Shown: positions 1 through 6,331 of the stretch, piece after piece
How the letters are laid out: each line of letters begins with the position of its first letter
Numbering within the stretch: position 1 is the stretch's first letter
Program-made: the position numbers and the translations under genes
NCBI GenBank assembly: GCA_030608725.1
Contig: JAUWDP010000020.1
Coordinates: forward strand, 1-10,512
Reading direction: 5' to 3'
DNA: 10,512 bases
Source: Candidatus Bathyarchaeota archaeon
Lineage (GTDB): Archaea > Thermoproteota > Bathyarchaeia > TCS64
Notes under the pieces: model-generated
Database searches by the model: none
What the model was told of the DNA's origin: nothing
What the model saw: the letters and a program-made list of their open reading frames with translations, nothing else

Positions 1-48
1 GTCTGGGTGGTCGAGTTCCAGTACCTGAAGCCTGACCGAAATCTTTAA
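1..48 (+). CDS. Possible C-terminal tail of an upstream gene (partial)
   Basis: Frame 1 is open from the window edge and reads VWVVEFQYLKPDRNL before a TAA at 46-48. Its codons are mostly G/C-ending (gtc, gtg, gag, ttc, cag, ctg, aag), like the genes downstream, which makes a real gene end plausible. If real, its stop lies inside the presumed 5S promoter. Sixteen codons are too few to recognise a family, so no function is given. It may be chance. Confidence 0.35.
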   Translation, partial: VWVVEFQYLKPDRNL

Positions 49-49
49 A
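43..49 (+). promoter_or_regulatory. TATA-like box of the 5S rRNA gene
   Basis: CTTTAAA lies about 27-28 nt before the inferred 5' end of the 5S rRNA at about 73-74, which is the usual archaeal TATA-to-start distance. It suggests the 5S gene is transcribed on its own rather than from a 16S-23S operon. Confidence 0.55.
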
Positions 50-72
50 CTACAGCCTAGAGCCCAATGGAA

Positions 73-198
73 TGGGTTACCGGCCAAAGGGCGTGGGTCC
101 CACCCGAACCCATTCCGAACTCGGAAGTTAAACCACGCTCCGTTCACGGCGGGTAGTGATGTCTTCGGCTTCGCAAAACCGTGAAAGCTGGTGGCCCA
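73..198 (+). rRNA. rrf: 5S ribosomal RNA
   Basis: This is the 5S RNA of the large ribosomal subunit. The hallmark loop-B/helix-III region, CCCGAACCCATTCCGAAC, runs from 103 to 120 and is followed by TCGGAAGTTAA. The ends pair in a long helix I: 74-84 (GGGTTACCGGC) with 187-197 (GCTGGTGGCCC), 11 consecutive pairs including G-U, with T73-A198 as a possible twelfth. The length of about 126 nt fits archaeal 5S RNA. No 16S, 23S or tRNA flanks it in this window, so it is an unlinked 5S gene, as is common in many archaea. The ends are inferred from helix I and could shift by one or two bases. Confidence 0.93.
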
Positions 199-213
199 CC
201 TATTCTAACCCTA

Positions 214-237
214 AAAAACGCCTTTAGAAGCGTTTTT
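214..237 (+). terminator. Hairpin/T-run terminator after 5S rRNA
   Basis: An 8-bp inverted repeat, AAAAACGC (214-221) with GCGTTTTT (230-237), encloses an 8-nt loop and ends in five T residues. It sits 16 nt after the 5S 3' end and before the promoter of the next gene, so it should end 5S transcription. In archaea the T-run alone may suffice. Confidence 0.7.
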
Positions 238-253
238 CGCCTACACATGAAGA

Positions 254-261
254 TTTATAAA
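254..261 (+). promoter_or_regulatory. TATA-like box for the DUF1512 gene
   Basis: TTTATAAA is centred near 257-258. The predicted transcription start is about 283-285. That leaves a very short leader carrying GGAGTGA before the GTG at 293, or a leaderless message beginning at the GTG at 284. Confidence 0.55.
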
Positions 262-292
262 AAGGGAACGGCTTTCAACAGGAGTGATTAAC

Positions 293-1420
293 GTGATTCT
301 ACAGGTCGCCCAAGTATTAGGCCAGGACAACTCCGATATCGGCATGATCCTCCAGACCCTATTCAGCCTCAGCTTCATTATCTACCTCTTCTACGCCCAG
401 CGCATACAGGCTATGACCATGCTGAGGCAGGTGGAGGTAACCCTCAGGAAGGTGAAGACCATCAAGGACGAGGGGCGTCGAGTCGCCATCGAGATGGTCA
501 AAGAGGTGGGCAAGCCAGAGGGGGACCCCACGCCGGACGTGGACAGGTTCTTGGAGCAGTTCGTGATCAGCCCGGTCAGCATGGACCCCGCTGGTATCAT
601 GGGAAAACTCGACCAGCTGATACGCGTCAGCGACTACACCAACGAGGCCGAGGTGAAGGCGATTGCCCCCCAGGCCACCGAGACCGAGGCCCACAACATA
701 GAGAACCTCCTCGGGGCCGCCCACGCCCTTAACTACTACTACAAGGCCATCCGCCACTTCTACCTCCTGGGCAAGAAGACGATGAACGTCTACATCATAA
801 TGCAGATCCATATGATCCTCCCCCTGATAATGAAGGAGATCGAGGCCACCGCCGCAGCCATCCAGGCGTTCAGGAATGGTATGCCCATCGGCGATGGCGT
901 CGGTGCCCTCGTGGTCTCAAAACTGATGAGGGGTCACGAGTCAGTAGACGTAGCAAGGGAGACCGTTGCGGCCTGGGTGCCCTACGAGGGGCGGACCCTG
1001 ATATTACTGAAGGCCAAGGGGCCCGGAGGCTCAGTCGGGAAGCCGGGAGCCGGTGTGGAGAAGATCCTGGGCGACGACAAGAAAGAGAAGAAGATCAAGG
1101 CGGTCATCATGATTGACGCCGCCGGCAAGCTGGAAGGCGAGCCGGTGGGGGAGATAGCAGAGGGCTTCGGGGCGGCCATAGGCGGCGTGGGAGTTGAGAA
1201 GTACAAGATCGAGGAGGCCGTGAAGGCTCGTGACATCCCCATGTACGCCATCGCCATCAAGCAGGACATAAGCCACGTCATAGCCCCCATGGTGGAGGAG
1301 CTCCACAAGGCCACCGACAAGGCCCTCGATTCCATGAGGCGCATAGTTATGGAGCGCACGCAGGAGGGGGACTACGTCCTCGTCGCCGGCATCGGCAACA
1401 CGATGGGGATCGCCCAGTAG
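293..1420 (+). CDS. DUF1512-family membrane-anchored protein, function unknown
   Basis: I recognise this as an archaeal DUF1512 protein; no function is established that I know of. One hydrophobic segment near residues 17-36 (MILQTLFSLSFIIYLFYAQ) should anchor it, followed by a large soluble part of about 335 residues. A Lys/Gly-rich linker (about 242-267) precedes a conserved-looking C-terminal domain with IMIDAAGKLEGE, GFGAAIGGVGVEKYKIEEA and a final VAGIGNTMGIAQ. I chose GTG 293 because GGAGTGA (281-287) sits at proper Shine-Dalgarno distance. GTG 284 would add three residues and have no such site, but could be a leaderless start given the TATA box. The next gene is tightly coupled to its 3' end, so the two products may work together at the membrane. 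Family assignment is from memory of the conserved C-terminus. Confidence 0.8.
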   Translation: MILQVAQVLGQDNSDIGMILQTLFSLSFIIYLFYAQRIQAMTMLRQVEVTLRKVKTIKDEGRRVAIEMVKEVGKPEGDPTPDVDRFLEQFVISPVSMDPAGIMGKLDQLIRVSDYTNEAEVKAIAPQATETEAHNIENLLGAAHALNYYYKAIRHFYLLGKKTMNVYIIMQIHMILPLIMKEIEATAAAIQAFRNGMPIGDGVGALVVSKLMRGHESVDVARETVAAWVPYEGRTLILLKAKGPGGSVGKPGAGVEKILGDDKKEKKIKAVIMIDAAGKLEGEPVGEIAEGFGAAIGGVGVEKYKIEEAVKARDIPMYAIAIKQDISHVIAPMVEELHKATDKALDSMRRIVMERTQEGDYVLVAGIGNTMGIAQ

Positions 1421-1429
1421 GTGATGATG

Positions 1430-1843
1430 ATGACAGAGCAGAACACGCAGATACCGAGCATGAGCATGTCCTGGACAACCCTGGCGGTCATCGTCGTGAT
1501 AGGCGTCTTCTCCCTCTTCAGCCTCTGGATGGGATTCCAGGCCCTAAGCTCAGACAGACCGGAGCAGTCCACATACTACCTCCTGACGGGCACCGTCGGC
1601 TTCGCCGCGATAGGCTACATGTTCTTCAGGACCAAGGCCGTGACTACCCGGAAGTCCGATATCCCGAAAGTAGACGTGGTCACCATCCTTGAGTGTCCCG
1701 CCTGCGAGCTTAAACGGGTGAGGGACTTCAAACCGGGGGACTATATCCACAAGGACGACGAGCCCTGCACACGCTGTGAAGACAAAATGGTCATAACAGG
1801 CATCCACAGGCGCGCTGAGCCCGAGAAGAAGCCTAAGCAGTAG
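1430..1843 (+). CDS. Two-helix membrane protein with C-terminal zinc ribbon, hypothetical
   Basis: This is a small protein of about 137 residues that I do not recognise as a named family. Two hydrophobic segments, near residues 14-38 and 48-67, form a helical hairpin. A cytosolic tail follows with two CxxC pairs, CPAC (89-92) and CTRC (113-116), 20 residues apart, which is the spacing of a zinc ribbon. The extreme C-terminus is basic (EPEKKPKQ). Starts at 1421, 1424, 1427 and 1430 are in frame (GTG then three ATGs). I prefer ATG 1430 because AGGTGAT at 1419-1425, overlapping the upstream stop, is then correctly placed as Shine-Dalgarno. This means translation is probably coupled to the DUF1512 gene. 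Its 3' end overlaps the opposing map gene by 11 bp. Confidence 0.75.
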   Translation: MTEQNTQIPSMSMSWTTLAVIVVIGVFSLFSLWMGFQALSSDRPEQSTYYLLTGTVGFAAIGYMFFRTKAVTTRKSDIPKVDVVTILECPACELKRVRDFKPGDYIHKDDEPCTRCEDKMVITGIHRRAEPEKKPKQ

Positions 1844-2726
1844 TCACAGTGCAGCCGTCCTCGGTCACGATGACCGTGTGCTCAGCCTGAGCCACTGGAG
1901 CGCGGCTTCTCTCAACCAGCTGAGGATACGAGTAGATACACTTGGATCTGAGAAGCTCGGAGAAGGCCTCAACCCCCTCTTGACCCGGAAATTTTCCCTG
2001 GATCCAACGGGAGGCGAAGGGCATGGTCCTATACTCAGACTGGATGACCTTCAACATGCGCTTGGCGGTCTCGCTTCTGACCCTGCGCTTCTTCTTGAAT
2101 AGGTAGATATGACCCGTGGGTCCGTCGGTTACCATCCCCGAGGCCGTCGGGGGAACCGAGAAGGGCTCGATGGCGTAGACATCCCCCTCCCGGAGAGTGT
2201 GGCCATTGCCGCCCGAGACGTTTGGTATAGACTGACCTGCGTGGACCACGTACCGGGCCATCCTGTGACCCGTCAGGTTTCTTATTGGTATGGCCCCCCT
2301 GGCTTTGATGGCCCTCTCGATTCTCGCTCCGATGTCATTCGCCCTGGCACCCGCCCTCACGGCCTTGATCGCCGCGTCGAGGCCTGCCTCCGCCGCATCC
2401 ACCAATCCCCTCAGGTTCGGGTCAAAACAGATAGTTGTAGCTGTATCGGCTATGTATCCGTCGACATGGACTCCGATGTCCACCTTCACCAGGGAGCCGT
2501 CTTTCACTACCGTCGTGTCCCCCAGAGGAGATGTGTAGTGGGCCGCGACGTGGTCGATGTCGATGTTGCAGGGGAAGGCTTGGCCGCCCCCGAGTTCGCT
2601 GACACGTCTCCTGACGAACTCGCAGATCTCGATGACCGGTTTCCCTACCTCGACGATGGACTTCGCCTCTTCCCTCACCTGGGATGCAATGCCCCCCGCT
2701 TTAATGAGGGAGTCTTGTGCCGACAT
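1833..2726 (-). CDS. map: Methionine aminopeptidase, type II (archaeal)
   Basis: This cytosolic dinuclear-metal peptidase (family M24A) removes the initiator methionine from new proteins. All expected active-site residues are visible: H63 (IDHVAAHY), D83 and D94 in VDIGVHVDGYIADT, H154 (LTGH), E187 (AIEPF) and E282 (AQAEHTVIV). Residues about 191-260 form the helical insertion that separates type II enzymes from type I, and the protein lacks the N-terminal extension of eukaryotic MetAP2. At 297 residues it has the normal archaeal length. The ATG at 2726 is preceded by AGGAG (2740-2736) with a 9-nt spacer. The universal stress gene lies 58 bp upstream on the same strand, so the two may be co-transcribed or map may use its own weak TATA-like box. 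Nothing is missing. Confidence 0.96.
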   Translation of the reverse strand: MSAQDSLIKAGGIASQVREEAKSIVEVGKPVIEICEFVRRRVSELGGGQAFPCNIDIDHVAAHYTSPLGDTTVVKDGSLVKVDIGVHVDGYIADTATTICFDPNLRGLVDAAEAGLDAAIKAVRAGARANDIGARIERAIKARGAIPIRNLTGHRMARYVVHAGQSIPNVSGGNGHTLREGDVYAIEPFSVPPTASGMVTDGPTGHIYLFKKKRRVRSETAKRMLKVIQSEYRTMPFASRWIQGKFPGQEGVEAFSELLRSKCIYSYPQLVERSRAPVAQAEHTVIVTEDGCTVTTA

Positions 2727-2761
2727 GGTCCGTAGCTCCTGATCTACTCAGGCTGATGTGG

Positions 2762-2767
2762 AATAAA
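2762..2767 (-). promoter_or_regulatory. Possible TATA-like box for map
   Basis: On the minus strand this reads TTTATT, about 38 nt before the map ATG in the 58-bp gap after the stress-protein gene. A start near 2738 would give a leader of about 12 nt beginning at the Shine-Dalgarno. The match is weak, and read-through from the stress gene is equally possible. Confidence 0.3.
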
Positions 2768-2784
2768 GGGTTGCCCTGATGGGG

Positions 2785-3252
2785 CTACTTGACGATCAGG
2801 ATAGGCCGGGTGCAGGAATCGACGACCCTTCGGCTGGTGCTCCCCAGGATCCAGCCGGTGATCCCTCCGACGCCCCGGCTCCCCATGACGATGAGGTCGA
2901 CACCGTTGTCCTCGGCTACCTCGACGATGGTCGCGGATGGCCGCCCCTCCCTGAGCGTCGTCTCGACCTTGACATCGGGGTGCTCTTCCTTCAGCTGCGC
3001 CTTTGCCTCTGTGAGGACTCCCTCGTAGAGCTCCTTCATCTTCTCCTGGTAACGCGCCATGTCCTTAGCAGCCGTTATCGGTGCGGTCCCGAAGCCCTCG
3101 TCTGGGAACACAGGTAAAACCACCTGAGGGACAACTGCCAATAGTTTCAGGCTAGCTCCGAACTTTGACGCAATGGAGATAGCGTGTTCGAGGGCATGAC
3201 GTGACGGCTCCGATCCGTCAATGGGAACTAGAATCGTTTCGTACATATCCAT
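2785..3252 (-). CDS. Universal stress protein (UspA family)
   Basis: This is a small cytosolic single-domain Usp, about 155 residues, with the Rossmann-like nucleotide-binding fold. The N-terminal strand ILVPIDGS carries the usual Asp. The C-terminal phosphate-binding motif G-2x-G-9x-G-S is complete (GSRG, then nine residues, then GS; G124 to S138), followed by the terminal strand PILIVK. That motif marks the ATP-binding class of Usp. Its precise role is unknown; family members are linked to stress survival. ATG 3252 is chosen over TTG 3255 because a TATA-like box at 3276-3284 predicts a start within a base or two, so the message is probably leaderless. Map follows 58 bp downstream. Confidence 0.93.
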   Translation of the reverse strand: MDMYETILVPIDGSEPSRHALEHAISIASKFGASLKLLAVVPQVVLPVFPDEGFGTAPITAAKDMARYQEKMKELYEGVLTEAKAQLKEEHPDVKVETTLREGRPSATIVEVAEDNGVDLIVMGSRGVGGITGWILGSTSRRVVDSCTRPILIVK

Positions 3253-3275
3253 CAAGTCTATACGCGGAAGCTTGG

Positions 3276-3284
3276 TTATTAAAG
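3276..3284 (-). promoter_or_regulatory. TATA-like box, leaderless promoter of the Usp gene
   Basis: The minus strand reads CTTTAATAA, centred near 3280, about 27-28 nt before ATG 3252. No Shine-Dalgarno lies in the space between. This fits a leaderless archaeal message. Confidence 0.5.
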
Positions 3285-3289
3285 ATCAA

Positions 3290-3303
3290 GATAAAATAAG
3301 ACT
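3290..3303 (-). terminator. Possible U-rich terminator of the ABC operon
   Basis: Ten bases past the ATPase stop, the minus strand reads TCTTATTTTATC, a U-rich stretch without a clear hairpin. Archaeal termination often needs only such a tract. It lies just upstream of the Usp TATA box. The tract is interrupted, so this is a weak call. Confidence 0.3.
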
Positions 3304-3312
3304 TAAGTAACA

Positions 3313-4098
3313 CTAAATTTTCTTCGCAATATCTGGGAGGTCCACTATCAATCTTCCATCGACCTCGATTACCCTGATATCTGCTCCGTAGATCGCCCTC
3401 AAGATCTCCTCAGTTATTGTCACAGAAGGTGCGCCTTGGCCCATGATCTCGCCTTCGCTTAGAACAGCAACGTGGTCTGCTATGAGGAGGGCTTCATTCG
3501 GGTCATGGGTAGAAAAAAGGACCGTTCTACCTGACTCAGCCATATCTCTGAGAGCCTTCAGGGTCATGACCTTATTCCCTAGGTCTAGATGGGCAGTTGG
3601 CTCATCCAGAATCAGGAGCTCCGGCTCCTGAGCCAGCGCCCTCGCAAGCAGCGCTAGACGCTTCTCGCCGCCACTCAGCTTCGTGATCTCCCGGTCCCTG
3701 AGATGGTAGATGCCTAGGTCCTCCAGGAGCCCCTCTATCCTCTTTGTATCTTCTATGGTGGGCATATCGAAGAAGCCTAGGTATGGCGTCCGCCCCATGT
3801 ATAGGTACTCCATGACGCTATATGGGTATGAGGGCTCTTCATCCTGGGGCACCCATGCCATGACTTTACTGAGCCTATTGCGACCAAGCTCCTGTAGGAG
3901 TTCTTCATTGAGGAATATATCTCCGCTTTGAGGGGTGATTAGGTTCAGCAACACCTTGAAGAGTGTGGTCTTCCCGGAACCGTTCGGCCCAAGCAGGACG
4001 GTTACCTTCCCCTCTGGAACTTCGATAGAGACCTCCTTCAGGATGTCCTGGGAGTCGTTGAATCGAAAACTCACATGGTCCAAACGGGCTTTAACCAC
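3313..4098 (-). CDS. ABC transporter ATP-binding protein, FecE/BtuD type
   Basis: This is the cytosolic ATPase that powers the importer encoded just upstream. The motifs are complete and in order: Walker A GPNGSGKTT (37-45), Q-loop Gln 85 (WVPQDEE), signature LSGGE (141-145), Walker B LLILDEPTAHLD (161-172) and switch His198 (FSTHD). The 261-residue length is normal for the iron-siderophore/haem/cobalamin class. The GTG start at 4098 overlaps the permease stop in GTGGTTAA (8-bp overlap) and is preceded by GGAGGT with an 8-nt spacer, so translation is likely coupled. As last gene of the operon its dosage follows the permease. The ATPase sequence does not reveal the substrate. Confidence 0.94.
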   Translation of the reverse strand: MVKARLDHVSFRFNDSQDILKEVSIEVPEGKVTVLLGPNGSGKTTLFKVLLNLITPQSGDIFLNEELLQELGRNRLSKVMAWVPQDEEPSYPYSVMEYLYMGRTPYLGFFDMPTIEDTKRIEGLLEDLGIYHLRDREITKLSGGEKRLALLARALAQEPELLILDEPTAHLDLGNKVMTLKALRDMAESGRTVLFSTHDPNEALLIADHVAVLSEGEIMGQGAPSVTITEEILRAIYGADIRVIEVDGRLIVDLPDIAKKI

Positions 4099-5080
4099 TC
4101 GTCACAACCTCCCTTCTAGATAGAAGGAACAGGAAGAGGGGAGCCCCGAGGATGCTCACAGCCACTCCTAGAGGGATCTCCCCTGGGGTCAAAGTGCGAG
4201 CGATGTCGTCAAATACAACCATGAGCGAAGCGCCCATCAGAGCCGAGGCTGTGATCACCCTCCTGTTGTCAATTCCAAAGAGCTTACGGACAATATGGGG
4301 GACGATGAGCCCCATCCAGCCTATGGGCCCCGACACAGAGGTGACGACAGCTATGGATACAACGGCTGCCAAGACCGTGAGTGCCCGGAGCCTGCCGGGG
4401 TCGACGCCGAGTGAGAGTGCAACCTCGTTGTCTAGTGTGAGGAGGTTCAGCCTCCACCTCATGAGAAATAAGATGATGATGCCGCTCATGGCTGGAGGGA
4501 GAGCGAAGTAGAAGTCCCTCCACACCGTTCCTGAGAGCCCGCCGAGCATCCAGAATGTCAGCTCGGGCAGCTGCTTGAGGGGATCAGCCATGGACTTCAT
4601 CACGCCGATTCCTCCTGAGAAGAGGGCTGAGACGACCATGCCCCCTAGAATGAGCTTTAAGGTGCTCTCTCCGTACCTCACGGCTCTTGACATGCTGTAA
4701 GCCATGATGAGAGCCAATAGGGCGAAGAGGGTCGCGGAGACCTCGACCACGAGGGGGTAGTTAGATAGGAAGAGGATTGAGAATGCTGCCCCGAAAGCTG
4801 CCCCCTGGGTCACCCCCAAGATCCCTGGGCCTACGAGGGGGTTCCTGAAGGCTGACTGTAGAGCGGCCCCCGATGTGGAGAGCGCCATACCAAGGAGGGC
4901 AGCCATCATTATCCTGGGTAGCCGTACCTTCATCAGTATCTCCGTTCCCAGGTCTTGGGAGAATAGACTACTGAGTGATACGGGGTATCGCCCTATGAAC
5001 AAGGATACGAAAAAAACCGACAGCAGCGCTACGGACAAAACGAAGAGACGAAATGAGTGCCTCGGTGCCTGAGTTCCCAT
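4091..5080 (-). CDS. ABC transporter permease, FecCD/BtuC family
   Basis: This integral membrane permease works as a homodimer in type II importers for iron chelates, haem, cobalamin or, in some members, molybdate. Its 329 residues contain multiple hydrophobic helices. Family landmarks are clear: RLPRI (53-57) before the second helix, GPGILGV (84-90), the coupling-helix region GPIGWMGLIVPHIVRKLFG (251-269), and GEIPLGV (300-306) before the last helix. It starts at ATG 5080, 3 nt after the binding-protein stop, with a GGGGT upstream as modest Shine-Dalgarno. The binding protein, permease and ATPase are contiguous, so this is one transporter. A single permease gene fits a homodimer. Confidence 0.94.
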   Translation of the reverse strand: MGTQAPRHSFRLFVLSVALLSVFFVSLFIGRYPVSLSSLFSQDLGTEILMKVRLPRIMMAALLGMALSTSGAALQSAFRNPLVGPGILGVTQGAAFGAAFSILFLSNYPLVVEVSATLFALLALIMAYSMSRAVRYGESTLKLILGGMVVSALFSGGIGVMKSMADPLKQLPELTFWMLGGLSGTVWRDFYFALPPAMSGIIILFLMRWRLNLLTLDNEVALSLGVDPGRLRALTVLAAVVSIAVVTSVSGPIGWMGLIVPHIVRKLFGIDNRRVITASALMGASLMVVFDDIARTLTPGEIPLGVAVSILGAPLFLFLLSRREVVTSG

Positions 5081-5083
5081 GCT

Positions 5084-6196
5084 CTACCCCAAATCCCCCG
5101 ATATCCCCTTGATGACTTCCGCTGCCTCTACCTCATCCAAACCGTAGAAATCCACATAGAATTGCTCTATCTCCTCTAAGATGTTTACATCCATGTTTTG
5201 GGTGGCATCAATCTTTTCGGCCATCCAGAGGAGCCCAGTTATCCACCGTGATCCGGGGGCCTCCCAGCTCCCTAGGCCCCCCTGGAAATTGCAGTCATCT
5301 GGAACGGCGTAGACCCGGTCATTCGCGATGGCATCTATCTCCTCCCAGAGAGGGTCACTAATGAGGACCTCCTTTACGTCTGAAGGAGAGGGATCGCTGG
5401 TATATGTCACAATGAATATCACCTCTGGGTTCCAGCGTGCAATCTGCTCGAAGGACACGATGTTCCATCCGGAGCCTTCGAGCTCCACGGATAGGGGATA
5501 GCCCCCGGCCACATGGATCATCGAGGTCTGCAGCCAGGACGCCCCAGGGGTCATGAATGAGATGGAGTCTCCCCTTTGGTCATAGTAGAGGTGGAGTACT
5601 CTCGGCCTGTCGACGTCATCGAGGTTCTTGGTCTTATCCAGGATCGAACGATGCTTCTCCTCGTAATAAGAGGATATCCTCTCGGCTCTCTCCTCATCCC
5701 CGAATAGCTTCCCAAGCACCAGGATGTCCCTCAGGTACGAGTCCAACCCTTCCAAGTCGACGTACACGACAGTCATACCTATATTCTCTAGAGGGTCGCC
5801 TACCTTCGACTTCATGTAAGATTTCAACACCACGATGTCAGGCTCCTGAGCGACTATCTCCTCGATGTTGAGTCTATCCTCCAGAATAGACTTGGAGTCG
5901 ATGTCTGGGTCAACCTGCCTGAAAAGAGGCGAATTGAATAGGCTAGAGTCTAGGTTGGATAGAAGCTGTGCTGCGCTAGGAAACATGTACGCCACGGAAA
6001 GTACGAGACCGTTGGCTTTTCCAGCTACCATCACCTTACGGACGGGTAGGTTGACGTGTACCTCCCTTCCTAGTGCATCTATTATCGTAATGTATTCATC
6101 TTGTTCTGCATCATCGTTGAAAAAAGATGGTGCACTGATATAAATCGAGACGAGTAATAGCGCTGAAATAAAGATAATATAATGTCTTTTCTCCAA
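5084..6196 (-). CDS. ABC transporter substrate-binding protein, FepB/BtuF class
   Basis: This is the extracytoplasmic binding protein of the importer (cluster A-II/class III fold, Peripla_BP_2-like). The N-terminus has a basic patch (EKRH) then a hydrophobic stretch at about residues 7-21, fitting a signal or membrane anchor; no lipobox Cys is evident. The mature part opens with ITIIDALGREV, typical of the family, has LNIEEIVAQEPDIVVL in the first lobe, and ends with SDPLWEEIDAIANDRVYAVP plus a WITGLLWMAEKI helix. The open frame extends to an ATG at 6232. I prefer TTG 6196 because AGGTGT lies 8 nt upstream and the extra residues (MKPCLVVLGVDG) would put a soluble stretch before the signal region. 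Substrate is unresolved: siderophore, haem, corrinoid or oxyanion. The opposing tfx gene suggests a metal. Confidence 0.88.
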   Translation of the reverse strand: MEKRHYIIFISALLLVSIYISAPSFFNDDAEQDEYITIIDALGREVHVNLPVRKVMVAGKANGLVLSVAYMFPSAAQLLSNLDSSLFNSPLFRQVDPDIDSKSILEDRLNIEEIVAQEPDIVVLKSYMKSKVGDPLENIGMTVVYVDLEGLDSYLRDILVLGKLFGDEERAERISSYYEEKHRSILDKTKNLDDVDRPRVLHLYYDQRGDSISFMTPGASWLQTSMIHVAGGYPLSVELEGSGWNIVSFEQIARWNPEVIFIVTYTSDPSPSDVKEVLISDPLWEEIDAIANDRVYAVPDDCNFQGGLGSWEAPGSRWITGLLWMAEKIDATQNMDVNILEEIEQFYVDFYGLDEVEAAEVIKGISGDLG

Positions 6197-6237
6197 GCCG
6201 TCGACACCTAATACAACTAAACACGGTTTCATAATCT

Positions 6238-6247
6238 TTAATATTAA
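6238..6247 (-). promoter_or_regulatory. TATA-like palindrome, promoter of the ABC importer operon
   Basis: TTAATATTAA is a perfect 10-bp palindrome. Read on the minus strand it predicts a start near 6212-6218, downstream of the ATG at 6232 and about 20 nt before TTG 6196, with the Shine-Dalgarno in between. This supports the shorter binding protein. A competing TATA-like CCTTTAACC at 6287-6279 would allow the ATG at 6232. Confidence 0.45.
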
Positions 6248-6278
6248 CGTTTTGAGAAAGCAAACATGGTTTACAAGA

Positions 6279-6287
6279 GGTTAAAGG
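6279..6287 (+). promoter_or_regulatory. Possible TATA-like box for tfx
   Basis: GGTTAAAGG is centred near 6283 and predicts a start about 6310. That gives a leader of roughly 22 nt containing GAGGAG (6319-6324), 7 nt before ATG 6332. The same bases read backwards could serve the ABC operon. Confidence 0.4.
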
Positions 6288-6293
6288 AGTGAT

Positions 6294-6303
6294 GTATCGA
6301 TAC
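6294..6303 (+). promoter_or_regulatory. Palindrome GTATCGATAC, candidate operator in the tfx/ABC intergenic region
   Basis: This perfect 10-bp inverted repeat sits between the presumed tfx TATA box and its predicted start site, and between two divergent transcription units. Its position would suit a repressor or autoregulator, with Tfx itself the obvious candidate. Binding is inference; a 10-bp palindrome can also occur by chance. Confidence 0.35.
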
Positions 6304-6331
6304 GATCATCTTCTCTCCGAGGAGACTATAC

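Noticed and set aside
73..198. Part of a larger rRNA operon or tRNA cluster
   Set aside because: Only 5S features are present. The upstream 40 bases do not fold as a tRNA end and a protein-coding gene follows directly after the terminator.
359..811. Minus-strand open frame opposite DUF1512
   Set aside because: The translation is a Leu/Val/His/Gly-rich product of complementary codons, with no Shine-Dalgarno or motif, while the plus-strand gene is conserved in type.
2109..2735. Long plus-strand open frame of about 208 codons opposite map
   Set aside because: It lies wholly antisense to a methionine aminopeptidase with all catalytic residues. The G/C-rich third positions of map keep the opposite frame open; the translation shows no family features.
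6291..6310. Longer palindrome GATG...CATC around the candidate operator
   Set aside because: The GATG/CATC arms are not concentric with GTATCGATAC, so they do not extend it; only the 10-bp core is a true inverted repeat.
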